Source of the DNA: Seonamhaeicola sp. S2-3
GTDB taxonomy: Bacteria > Bacteroidota > Bacteroidia > Flavobacteriales > Flavobacteriaceae
Reading direction: 5' to 3'
Length of the DNA: 64,000 bases
Assembly: GCF_001971785.1 (NCBI RefSeq)
Contig: NZ_CP019389.1
Coordinates: forward strand, 631,001 to 695,000
The translations under genes were made by a program, and so were the position numbers. This document shows, in pieces, positions 1 through 8,929 of this stretch; position 1 is the first letter of the stretch, and the number at the start of each line of letters is the position of its first letter. The notes beneath the pieces were generated by a model. That model did not search any database. It had not been told where the DNA came from and worked only from the letters and a program-made list of their open reading frames with translations.

Positions 1-116
1 CCCAAACCATAACTGGCACAAACGGCTTTAAGCTCGTCTATTAGCGTTTTGGTTTTTATTACAAAGGGTTGGTTGTCCTGCCCTGAGCTTGTCGAAGAGT
101 TGATGTCTTTTGTCAT
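1..116 (-). CDS. hsdM: Type I restriction-modification methylase subunit, N-terminus only (probable HsdM)
   Basis: An ATG at 116 opens a frame that runs off the window edge, giving 38 codons. It starts 3 bp after the stop of hsdR, so the two genes are almost certainly co-transcribed. The visible stretch TLIDELKAVCASYGLG resembles the start of Bacteroidota type I M subunits, which would methylate host DNA at the site recognised by HsdS. Codons 7-12 (SSTSSG) are encoded by a repeat-like sequence (81-97) and are probably not part of the conserved domain. The catalytic NPPF region lies outside the window, so the call rests on a short N-terminus and on position next to hsdR. Confidence 0.6.
   Translation of the reverse strand, partial: MTKDINSSTSSGQDNQPFVIKTKTLIDELKAVCASYGL
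81..97. repeat. REP-like sequence inside the hsdM start
   Basis: CCCTGAGCTTGTCGAAG matches the core of a repetitive sequence seen scattered in many bacterial genomes, usually between genes. Here it is translated in frame as part of the N-terminal tail of the probable methylase. Only one copy is visible in this window, so its repetitive nature is taken from general knowledge. Confidence 0.45.
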
Positions 117-119
117 AGT

Positions 120-3100
120 TTATGCGGTTCTTCCGTAATATTCGTTTAAATATTCTTCTACGATAATGTTTTTTATAAATTCTACGGTTTCTACATCCAT
201 AGAAACCTTTTGTTTGCTAAATTCTTGAAATACCAAACGTGCTACCAATTGCCCAAAGTAGTGTTCGTTGTTTAAACTATCGGCACGGTTAAGCACTGCT
301 ATATCAGTTTCTTCTTTTATATGCTGCAAGGCTTCAATAATCACCGTTTTTAATTTTGAAGGTTTACCTATTTCGACCAAGCGTTTTTGAACGCGAGCAT
401 ATTTGACATCGCCTTGATATTTGTCTTTTAACAACTCATTTTTACGATTCAGTTCTTTTATTTTTTCGTGAATTTGTTTTAGCGAGGTCATATTGGCTTC
501 CATTTCCTCACGTGAGACTTCACTTAAATTTTTATTATCGAACAAGCGACGTAACTCATCATACAACGAAACCCATTCTGGGTCTTTAGTATCGAAATTT
601 CCACCAAGTGCTTCGCGTGTTTTTTTAAGTAAGTCTTTAAGTTCGTCTGCCAATACCAATTCAGCCTCACCTACTTTTTTGAACATAAAGAGTACGTCCT
701 CTAAAGCCACATTCAGTAAGTTGCCAATTTCTTCGTTGGTTTCCAAGGCATTTTTGGCATTCATCAAGGCCAAATGGTTTTCGGCTTCAATGCGTAAGGT
801 GTTTAGTTTTCTAAAGTCGATTTTATCTAATAATTCGTATTCCCCCACCAAACGGATGATGTTGTACAATGAACGAGCGTCATCCAATGCTTTTCTAATT
901 TGAAGCATTTCGGAATGGTCATCGATTTGTGAAATTTGTTGCTGAAATTTCTCAGCATTCTTTAGGTCGAAATCAGCCAATTTCTCTTTTATCTCCAAAA
1001 TGGTTTCTTCCATTTCTTCACGAGACATAAAGAGGTTGGAATAGCTTTCCATTTCGTCGCCCAACACCTCTTGAAGCTCATCAAAATAGGCCTTATTGGT
1101 TTTGTTAAACTCCTTAGAAATATCTGCGAAGTCCACCACATAACCATAGCGATAGTTTTTATAGGTTCGGTTAACACGCGTTAAGGCTTGTAATAAGTTA
1201 TGGGCTTTAATAATACGACCTAAATAGATTTTCTTTAAGCGTTTGGCATCAAAACCAGTAAGCAACATATTGTACACGAACAAGATATCAATCTTTCCTG
1301 CCTTGAAATCATCACGCCATTTTTCCAATTCTTCTTTAGAACCACTATCATATAAAATTAAGGCTGCTTTTTTAACCTTGTAGCTTTCCTTTTGTTTGAT
1401 TAAGTATTCGCTAGTTTCTTCAGCAGCTTGTGGCAAAGAAGATTCTTTGCTTTCATCTTCTTTGTAGCTATTGAAGATTTTAAACATTTCACGTGCTTGT
1501 TCGCTACTGTCGCAAATTACCATTCCACCTGTGGTAGCATCATCATTACGTTGTCTAAAGAGTTCTAAATCCTTAACAATATAATCGAGCATGGGTGCTA
1601 CAAACGATGGATGGGCATAGGCTATCTTTTTATCCAAATCGCCTTTAAGTACATCAATACTATCTAAAGCCTGTTTCAGTAATACCTTGTATTCCGTTGC
1701 TATTTCCTCACGGATTAACTTTAAGGTATATCCATCGGCAATGGATTTGTTGTAGTAGTATTTATGAATATAGTTACCAAATAAGTCTTTAGACTTTAAG
1801 TTTTTACCAATTAAAGGCGTGCCTGTTAGTCCAATTTTTATGGCGTTTTTATCGGATTGCTCCAAGTTTGCCAAGAAACTACCTTTAGGGTTATAGCTAC
1901 GGTGAACTTCATCTAAAAAGTACACGCGTTGTATGTTGATGTTGTAATCCGTTTCTCTACTAACATCGGTATCGTCCTTAAATTTGTGAATGTTAACTAC
2001 GGTAATTTCACGTTGACCTTTATCGTTATTGACTGCCGTGGTTTTCTTTAAGTCAGCAACAAATTCATCACGAGAGTTTACAGTATGTACTTTTAGTCCA
2101 CGTGCGGTAAACTCATCTCTAGCTTGGGTTAATAAATCCAAACGATCTACGATAAAGTAAAACTTTGGAATGATATTTTTTTTCTGAAAATAATGGGTTA
2201 AAAAATGTGTGTTGTAATACGCCAAGGCTGTTTTACCCGAACCTTGTGTATGCCATATAATCCCTTTCTTTTTACCCTTGTCTAAATGCGTTTCAATGGC
2301 TTTGGTTGCGAACAATTGCGGATAACGCATAATATGTTTTTGTAAACCATTGGTTTCTTTTACATACGCTAATGCATATTGTAATACAAACTGTAAACGC
2401 TCTTTAGATAACAAAGACGTTAAGATGCGATTAGTTGCACTATCTGGGTTTTTATTGGTTTTGTATTCTTCGCTATTCTTTATGGAAGGATAATTGGTGT
2501 CTTTTAAAACAAAAGCTTCAACCGATTCATCTAAAGGTTTTAAAACCTGCGATAAGTTAAAACCAATCTCTTCTCTGAAATAATTAAAAATCGGTTTCAC
2601 GTAAGAAGGTGACGCATAAAAAGCACCTTGCCAAGGTTCAATTTCATTATCATCATACTCCATATTGTTTGAGAAAATCATAAACTGTGTAAGGTTTACA
2701 AATTTTCTAAATTTCTTATTCTGAAAACGTGTGATGATGCGTTTGCGTTCATCAAGTACACCATTCCTGTTATTAGGTTTTTTAACTTCTATGAATACCA
2801 AAGGCATCCCGTTAATCAAACAAATAATATCTGGCCGAAACTCATCTTCTCCATTTTTATAAGTCAATTCAGTAACAACATGAAATTCATTGTTATCAAA
2901 ATTTTCAAAATCAATTAATCGCGTACCAGAACGATTGATGAGTTTATCGTAAAATGTTTTTCCTAAATCTTCATTTTCTAAATCCAGTGAAATATCCTGA
3001 TAGAGCCTGTCAATTTCGATTGGTGATAAATCAGGGTTTATTTTAGAAATAGATGATTTAAAAATATCTGTAAAGATGTTGGTATCTTCATCCCAAATGG

Positions 3101-3188
3101 CTTCTTTTAAAGAAATGTATGTATACCCAAGTTGGGTTAAATGAAGTATGGCAGGAAGTTTAACTCTTGAATCTTCGTTGAAAATCAT
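120..3188 (-). CDS. hsdR: Type I restriction endonuclease subunit R (HsdR)
   Basis: This is the motor and nuclease subunit of a type I restriction-modification complex, which translocates and cuts DNA lacking the host methylation. At 1022 aa it has the usual family length. The N-terminal PD-ExK nuclease site is visible (D120, then E134 and K136 in VFIEVKK). The SF2 helicase core follows, with Walker A TQGSGKT at 314-320, a DEVH box at 426-429 and LTGTP near 454. A long helical C-terminal region probably binds HsdM. The ATG start is clear. The gene precedes the probable hsdM by 3 bp on the same strand; hsdS is not in the window. No truncation or frameshift is seen. Confidence 0.95.
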   Translation of the reverse strand: MIFNEDSRVKLPAILHLTQLGYTYISLKEAIWDEDTNIFTDIFKSSISKINPDLSPIEIDRLYQDISLDLENEDLGKTFYDKLINRSGTRLIDFENFDNNEFHVVTELTYKNGEDEFRPDIICLINGMPLVFIEVKKPNNRNGVLDERKRIITRFQNKKFRKFVNLTQFMIFSNNMEYDDNEIEPWQGAFYASPSYVKPIFNYFREEIGFNLSQVLKPLDESVEAFVLKDTNYPSIKNSEEYKTNKNPDSATNRILTSLLSKERLQFVLQYALAYVKETNGLQKHIMRYPQLFATKAIETHLDKGKKKGIIWHTQGSGKTALAYYNTHFLTHYFQKKNIIPKFYFIVDRLDLLTQARDEFTARGLKVHTVNSRDEFVADLKKTTAVNNDKGQREITVVNIHKFKDDTDVSRETDYNINIQRVYFLDEVHRSYNPKGSFLANLEQSDKNAIKIGLTGTPLIGKNLKSKDLFGNYIHKYYYNKSIADGYTLKLIREEIATEYKVLLKQALDSIDVLKGDLDKKIAYAHPSFVAPMLDYIVKDLELFRQRNDDATTGGMVICDSSEQAREMFKIFNSYKEDESKESSLPQAAEETSEYLIKQKESYKVKKAALILYDSGSKEELEKWRDDFKAGKIDILFVYNMLLTGFDAKRLKKIYLGRIIKAHNLLQALTRVNRTYKNYRYGYVVDFADISKEFNKTNKAYFDELQEVLGDEMESYSNLFMSREEMEETILEIKEKLADFDLKNAEKFQQQISQIDDHSEMLQIRKALDDARSLYNIIRLVGEYELLDKIDFRKLNTLRIEAENHLALMNAKNALETNEEIGNLLNVALEDVLFMFKKVGEAELVLADELKDLLKKTREALGGNFDTKDPEWVSLYDELRRLFDNKNLSEVSREEMEANMTSLKQIHEKIKELNRKNELLKDKYQGDVKYARVQKRLVEIGKPSKLKTVIIEALQHIKEETDIAVLNRADSLNNEHYFGQLVARLVFQEFSKQKVSMDVETVEFIKNIIVEEYLNEYYGRTA

Positions 3189-4009
3189 TAACTATAGTAA
3201 AATATTCTTGAAAGCTAAATATATATTTTTTCCCACATTAAGACAATTTTAATCTATAAATTATTTTTAGATGGTTACCCTGACATTAAGTCCAAAAAAC
3301 CACTACTTTCTTCTACCCCAAAAGCTACAACAACTTACACTACTCCCCCCTTGTGTTAAGCATTTTTGTATTCCAACCCTATGTAATACAATAATTTCTT
3401 AAGAGTCTATTACCTAAAAACAACTACTCAAAACCATTTTAAAATGCATCCCTCAATTACATCAAGATTTACTTAACAATCTGTATAGTCATTTTAGAAC
3501 AAGTCACATCTCACTGCTCACTAATCACTACTCACTACTCACGTAATACCAACCCTATAGATACCCTATAGATGTCCTATGGATGTCCTATGGATGTCCT
3601 ATGCCCTACTTATGAATAAAATTATAGAATTTTTATAGGTAAATTCCCCTTTTTTTTAACACAATCCTTATGAGTTTACAAACAAAACACATGCTTTATT
3701 ACACACGTTGTGCAATAACAAAAAATAAAACTCCAATTAAAGATATTCTTCTTTTTGTTACATTAGATCTCATGTTCCTAATTACGTGAACAAAAAATAG
3801 CACTTGTAACCTTTCCTCTATAAATATGGTGTACCCTATCGTGTACTCTTAATTTATATTTAATTTTACTCTCAAATATCCATTAATTATAATACAATTT
3901 ACAAGAAAAATTTTCTGTTTTTATATAAATATTCTTTCAAGGCGGTTTTAACCTCTTAGAAACATAAATCACTATAATTTTAAGATAAAAATTCTTCAAA
4001 AGAATAAAG
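3189..4009. other. Long intergenic region between hsdR and the PUL regulator
   Basis: No convincing gene is present in these 820 bp. The region is AT-rich and holds a low-complexity CACTACTCACT-type run (about 3510-3543) followed by 11-bp tandem repeats (3553-3605). It should contain promoters for hsdR (minus) and for the regulator at 4010 (plus), but I could not place a convincing one. Confidence 0.6.
3553..3605. repeat. 11-bp tandem repeat array (4.8 units)
   Basis: The units are CCCTATAGATA, CCCTATAGATG, TCCTATGGATG, TCCTATGGATG and a partial TCCTATGCC. The units drift in pairs from left to right, as expected from successive slippage events. No coding frame covers it. Confidence 0.85.
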
Positions 4010-5686
4010 TTGTTTAATTTTATATTCTCGAAGCAACTAATTAATAATAAATTGAAGTTCATATCTCTTTTCGTATTTCTAATTTGTGTACAAGGCATAT
4101 ACGCCTACCAAAGTTTAGATTCACTTGTATCAGCTTTAGAATCTAAAATGGATAAACGAGACATTTTCGATCAACAAAAAGAAGAACGTATTAAAATTCT
4201 TAAAGAGAAAGCAGCTGCAACAACCACTTTACGAGAAAAGTATTTAATCATAAATGAAATTATTGATGAATATGAATTTTATAGTTTTGACAAAGCTCTA
4301 GAATATCTTGAGAAAAACATTAAAATTGCCGAAACTCTTAATAATGACATTTTCCTTAACAAATCTAAATTATCATTAAGTCTTTTACTAGTAGACTCAG
4401 GTCGTTATAAAGAATCAATCGATGTATTAAATGAAATAAAACGCGATTCTCTACCTGCTTCATTAATCAATAATTATTATATAGCTTATAAGGAAGGATA
4501 TTCTGGTTTATCCTATAATACTACTGTTGTTCGAAGTAAAGCTTATTACTCTAAATTATATACTGCTTATCAAGATTCACTTTTATTAAGATTAGATCCC
4601 AATTCTGAAGAGTCTCTACGGCTAAAAGAAAAGCAGTTTAGAGATAGCCGACAATTGTCTGAAGCATTAAAAATTAACTCTCAACGTCTTAAAAATGTTC
4701 AAATGGGATCTAGAGGGTTTTCTTTAATCACTTTTGAAAGATCATTATTATACGAACTAAAGCACGACAAAGTAAATCAAAAAAAATACCTTATACTCTC
4801 TGCTATGTCAGATATTGAAGCTTCTGTAAAGGATAGTGCATCCATGGGTGTTTTAGCAAGTATCATGTTTCAAGAAGGAGATATAGAACGTGCTCATCAG
4901 TATATTAATTTTTCGTTTGATGATGCCAATTTTTATAATTCTCAATTACGCTACGTCAACATCGCTAATAATTTACCGATGATTACTAAGGCTTATAACG
5001 AGAGGAGTGCCAAACAGAAAGAGAAACTTAAAAACTATTTAATCTTTATAAGTATACTCGCTGGTTTTTTAAGTATTGCCATTTATTTAGTTTTTAAACA
5101 AGTTAGAAAAGTTGCTGATGCCAGAAATAAACTAAAACTAGTAAATGAGCAACTTCAAGATTCTAACTTAAAATTGAATAATTCAAATAAAGAATTAAAA
5201 CAACTCTATTTAGAACTTTCAGAATCCGATAAAGTAAAAGAGTATTATGTGGGTACGTTTCTAAACCTCTATTCTGAATACATCGATAAATTAGATGTGT
5301 ATAGAAAACTTGTCAGAAAGTATATTGTTACAAATAAAACCCAAGAACTTTTAGAACTTACAAAATCTAAACAAGTGGTTGGTGCGGAAATAAAACTGTT
5401 TTACAAAAATTTTGATGAATCCTTTCTTCATATTCACCCTAATTTTATCGCTGAAGTTAATAAACTCTTAGTTCCAGAAGGGCAATTAATCGTAAAAAAG
5501 GGCGAAGCATTAAATACAGAATTGCGCATTTTGGCCTTAATTAGATTAGGGATTACCAACAGCTCTAAGATCTCAAAAATTTTAAGATATTCTGTAAATA
5601 CCATATATAACTACAGAGTAAAGGTTAGAAATAACGCCATTGGCGACCGAAATTCTTTTGAAGACAAAGTAAAAAATATAGAATAA
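4010..5686 (+). CDS. Membrane-anchored transcriptional regulator of the PUL (DUF6377 type)
   Basis: A 558-aa protein of the kind found upstream of SusC/SusD loci in Flavobacteriaceae. It has an N-terminal signal or anchor segment (about residues 15-33), a helical TPR-like region (about 60-330), one transmembrane segment (about 345-363), a coiled coil (370-405), and a C-terminal DUF6377-type region. That region ends in a LuxR-like helix-turn-helix (SSKISKILRYSVNTIYNYRVKVR). It probably senses a signal in the periplasm and activates the genes that follow; this is inferred. The first codon is TTG. An in-frame stop lies 24 bp upstream, and the next ATG (residue 47) would remove the signal segment. 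It lies 277 bp upstream of susC on the same strand. Confidence 0.8.
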   Translation: MFNFIFSKQLINNKLKFISLFVFLICVQGIYAYQSLDSLVSALESKMDKRDIFDQQKEERIKILKEKAAATTTLREKYLIINEIIDEYEFYSFDKALEYLEKNIKIAETLNNDIFLNKSKLSLSLLLVDSGRYKESIDVLNEIKRDSLPASLINNYYIAYKEGYSGLSYNTTVVRSKAYYSKLYTAYQDSLLLRLDPNSEESLRLKEKQFRDSRQLSEALKINSQRLKNVQMGSRGFSLITFERSLLYELKHDKVNQKKYLILSAMSDIEASVKDSASMGVLASIMFQEGDIERAHQYINFSFDDANFYNSQLRYVNIANNLPMITKAYNERSAKQKEKLKNYLIFISILAGFLSIAIYLVFKQVRKVADARNKLKLVNEQLQDSNLKLNNSNKELKQLYLELSESDKVKEYYVGTFLNLYSEYIDKLDVYRKLVRKYIVTNKTQELLELTKSKQVVGAEIKLFYKNFDESFLHIHPNFIAEVNKLLVPEGQLIVKKGEALNTELRILALIRLGITNSSKISKILRYSVNTIYNYRVKVRNNAIGDRNSFEDKVKNIE

Positions 5687-5710
5687 AATTACATATACAG
5701 TAATTTTATT
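5682..5710 (+). terminator. Inverted repeat, probable terminator of the regulator gene
   Basis: A perfect 11-bp inverted repeat (AATAAAATTAC / GTAATTTTATT) with a 7-bp loop overlaps the stop codon of the regulator. The stem is AT-rich and is followed by only a short T-rich stretch, so it may be a weak terminator or a processing site. Confidence 0.5.
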
Positions 5711-5888
5711 CCTGTAATTTTATCAAATTCACACACATTTCACTACTTTTTTTCAAACATAATCTACCTTTTTTATAATTATAAAAATTCACAAAACCTT
5801 AAAAATGAGGAATTTAATAAAAAAATACATCTCATTTTTACTACTTTTTTACTACATCTCATTGTTTAACGCTTTATTATGTAATTAA

Positions 5889-5921
5889 TTTGTAAAAGAT
5901 GTAAACCCAGTATTAAATCTG
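5889..5921 (+). promoter_or_regulatory. Possible Bacteroidota promoter of the susC operon
   Basis: TTTG at 5889-5892 is followed after 21 bp by TAAATCTG (5914-5921), one mismatch from the -7 consensus TAnnTTTG. It lies about 43 bp before the susC start. Confidence 0.35.
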
Positions 5922-5963
5922 CAATAATTTACATCAACATTAAATAGCCATAATAAATAAACA

Positions 5964-8912
5964 ATGAGTAGTATTAAAGGAATACAAAAAACAGTAATTC
6001 TATTAGCTATGCTGGTGATATCCACCGTGCATGCTCAAGAAAGAACAATTAGTGGTAATGTTACGGATTCAGGCGGACTTCCAATACCTGGTGTTTCTGT
6101 TATTATTAAAGGTACAACAACAGGTACAACAACAGATTTCGATGGCTTTTACCAACTAAAAGGATCCTATACAGACACTTCTACAATAGTGTTTTCTTAC
6201 ATAGGAATGACTACAGTAGAGCGTATTGTTGGCACCGAAGATGAAATTAATGTGGTCTTAGAAGAAGATCTACAAATGCTTAACGAAGTTGTTGTTGTAG
6301 GTTACGGTACCCAAGAGAAAAAAGATATAACGGGATCGGTATCCATTGTAGATTCGGAATCCTTTGAATCTCGACCAAACACGCAAGTTGGCTCATTATT
6401 ACAAGGGCAGTCTGCTGGTGTGCAAGTGACGTCTAATTCAGGAAAACCTTCAGCCGGATTCAGTATAAGAATTAGAGGTACCAATTCTATTAATGCAGGT
6501 AGCGAACCTCTCTATGTTGTAGATGGTGTTCCTACAACCGATACCAGATCTATAAATCCTTCAGATATAGATAGCATTTCCATATTAAAAGATGCCTCTT
6601 CAACAGCTATTTATGGAGCGCAAGGTGCTAATGGCGTTGTCTTAATTACAACAAAACGTGGTACCACTAACAAGCCAAAAATCAGTCTCGATTCCTATAC
6701 GGGTTTTAATGAAGTCTGGAAAACAATTTCTGTACTTAACGGAGAACAATACAGAGACTTGATGACCGAAATGGGTTTAACCACAGATTGGGACAGTTAT
6801 ACAGAACGTACAGATTGGCAAGATGAAATTTTTCAGAATGGGTTTTCACAAAACTATCAGCTTTCATTATCTGGAAGAAGTGATGGCACTAATTATTATG
6901 TTTCTGCTGGCTATGTCAGTCAAGAAGGAGCCATTAGAAGTTCCGAACTAGACCGTTCTAACTTTAAAATCAATTTAGATCAAAAAGTAACCAATTGGTT
7001 AAAAATAGGAACCAGAATTGCTTACACGTCCTATAGAGACGTCGACATTACAGACAATACTAATGTTAATTCTGGTGGAGTATTGCTAGGGGCATTAACC
7101 ACACCATCAATTATTGGTATTTATAATGAAGATGGCAGTTTTACAAGTAACCCCTTTCAAAATTGGGAAAACCCTTTATCTAGTACAGATGGTAGCGAGC
7201 GCGAATATAATAGCCAACGACTATTAGGAAACATCTATTTAGATGCAACATTTCTAAAAGATTTCACCTATAGATTTAATTACGGTATTGACAACAGTAA
7301 CGGTATTTACGATTTCTTTCTAGACCCTTTTAGAACAGGTTATGGTAGGGCTTTAAATGGGCAATCTATAAATACAACCAATAGCACCAAATACTATATC
7401 ATAGAGAACACACTTAACTACAAGAAAAACATTAATAAACATAATATTGAAGTACTATTGGGCTCAGTAAATCAAAAGTACTTATGGGAAAATAGCTCTA
7501 TAGAAACTCGAAACTTTGCTAGTGAATCTGTAACCACACCAAATGGCGGTTCCGAAATATTTGGAGCTTCAGCTACTAAATCTGAAAAAGCAAATACCTC
7601 ATTTATAAGTAGACTAAATTATGCCTTTGATGACAAGTATTTGTTAACCGCTAATTTTAGAGCAGATGGCTCTAGTACATTTGGTCCCGATGAACGCTGG
7701 GGTTACTTCCCTTCGTTTTCTTTAGGATGGAGAGTTTCTAATGAAAACTTTCTTGAAAATGTAGATTTCATTAGCGATTTAAAAATCAGAGCAGGTTGGG
7801 GAATTGTTGGTAACGACCAAATTGGTAACTATGCCTATTTAGGTACTGTTGGTAGTGGTGCTAATTATCCAATTGGAGGTGTCGCTCAACCAGGCACATA
7901 TCCTGGATCTATAGAAAACTTGTCTTTAAAATGGGAAGAGTCTGAACAAACTAATGTGGGTATAGATATTCAGTTTTTAGATAACAGAATAGGATTTACA
8001 GCCGACGCTTATGTAAAAAACACCTCAGACTTGCTTTTAAATGCACCTTTACCAACCTCTACAGGCTTTAGTTCTGCTATTCAAAATATTGGAGAATTAC
8101 AGAATAAGGGATTGGAGTTTACACTTAACACAAAAAATATATTATCAGATAACTTTAAATGGTCATCAGGCCTCAATATTTCATTTAACGAAAATGAAGT
8201 TACCAATTTAGTTGGACAAGAATTATTACAAGGAAGTATTGCAGGACGCGGAGAAGCCACATTAGTTAAAGAAGGCTTACCTTTAGGCACATTATACGGT
8301 TATATTTTTGGAGGGGTTGATCCTACAACAGGAAATGCCTATTATATTAATCAAAACGGCGAATCTACGTTTACACCAGATGCAGATGATCGTGTGATTA
8401 TTGGTGATGCTAATCCAGATTTTTTCTATTCCGTTACCAATTCATTTTCATATAAAGGTTTTAACCTATTTGTATTCTTGCAAGGTTCACAAGGCAATGA
8501 TATTCTCAATGCTACCAGAATTGAATTAGAAGGTATGTCTGACCCTAAAAACCAGTCTACAGAAGTTCTAAATCGATGGAGACAACCAGGTGATATTACT
8601 AATATCCCAAGATCTAGTTTTGGTAACACAGATAATTCAAGAATCTCAACACGCTTTGTAGAAGATGGTTCTTACCTAAGATTTAAAACCATTACCTTGA
8701 GTTATAATTTCCCTGAATCTATGATTCAACATGCCAATCTAAGCTCCTTAAAACTTTACATTACTGGTGAAAACATGTTTACCATCACCAATTATTCTGG
8801 TTATGATCCTGAAGTAAATTCATTTGGGTCGAGCAATACCGTTAGAGGAATTGATTTTGGCACGTATCCACAAACTCGAAACCTCATCTTTGGTATGAGT
8901 GTTACATTTTAA
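5964..8912 (+). CDS. SusC-like TonB-dependent outer membrane transporter
   Basis: This is the outer membrane channel of the PUL and imports oligosaccharides using TonB energy. It is 982 aa, normal for SusC. A signal peptide ends near VHAQE (about residue 25). A carboxypeptidase-regulatory-like domain follows (GNVTDSGGLPIPGVSV). The plug begins near VVVGYGTQEKKDITGS (about 110) and includes the SusC signature region up to LYVVDGVP. The rest is a beta-barrel ending in aromatic MSVTF, typical of outer membrane proteins. It starts a tight operon: susD begins 17 bp downstream and all further gaps are under 20 bp. The substrate cannot be read from this protein; the GH30 partners point to a beta-glucan. 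Confidence 0.95.
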   Translation: MSSIKGIQKTVILLAMLVISTVHAQERTISGNVTDSGGLPIPGVSVIIKGTTTGTTTDFDGFYQLKGSYTDTSTIVFSYIGMTTVERIVGTEDEINVVLEEDLQMLNEVVVVGYGTQEKKDITGSVSIVDSESFESRPNTQVGSLLQGQSAGVQVTSNSGKPSAGFSIRIRGTNSINAGSEPLYVVDGVPTTDTRSINPSDIDSISILKDASSTAIYGAQGANGVVLITTKRGTTNKPKISLDSYTGFNEVWKTISVLNGEQYRDLMTEMGLTTDWDSYTERTDWQDEIFQNGFSQNYQLSLSGRSDGTNYYVSAGYVSQEGAIRSSELDRSNFKINLDQKVTNWLKIGTRIAYTSYRDVDITDNTNVNSGGVLLGALTTPSIIGIYNEDGSFTSNPFQNWENPLSSTDGSEREYNSQRLLGNIYLDATFLKDFTYRFNYGIDNSNGIYDFFLDPFRTGYGRALNGQSINTTNSTKYYIIENTLNYKKNINKHNIEVLLGSVNQKYLWENSSIETRNFASESVTTPNGGSEIFGASATKSEKANTSFISRLNYAFDDKYLLTANFRADGSSTFGPDERWGYFPSFSLGWRVSNENFLENVDFISDLKIRAGWGIVGNDQIGNYAYLGTVGSGANYPIGGVAQPGTYPGSIENLSLKWEESEQTNVGIDIQFLDNRIGFTADAYVKNTSDLLLNAPLPTSTGFSSAIQNIGELQNKGLEFTLNTKNILSDNFKWSSGLNISFNENEVTNLVGQELLQGSIAGRGEATLVKEGLPLGTLYGYIFGGVDPTTGNAYYINQNGESTFTPDADDRVIIGDANPDFFYSVTNSFSYKGFNLFVFLQGSQGNDILNATRIELEGMSDPKNQSTEVLNRWRQPGDITNIPRSSFGNTDNSRISTRFVEDGSYLRFKTITLSYNFPESMIQHANLSSLKLYITGENMFTITNYSGYDPEVNSFGSSNTVRGIDFGTYPQTRNLIFGMSVTF

Positions 8913-8929
8913 AAATATTCTCAGTTATT

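Noticed and set aside
493-903. 136-codon open frame antisense to hsdR
   Set aside because: It is serine-rich and mirrors the hsdR codons; no start signal or domain supports it.
3553-3605. CRISPR array
   Set aside because: The units are 11 bp in direct tandem with no spacers, and no cas gene is present.
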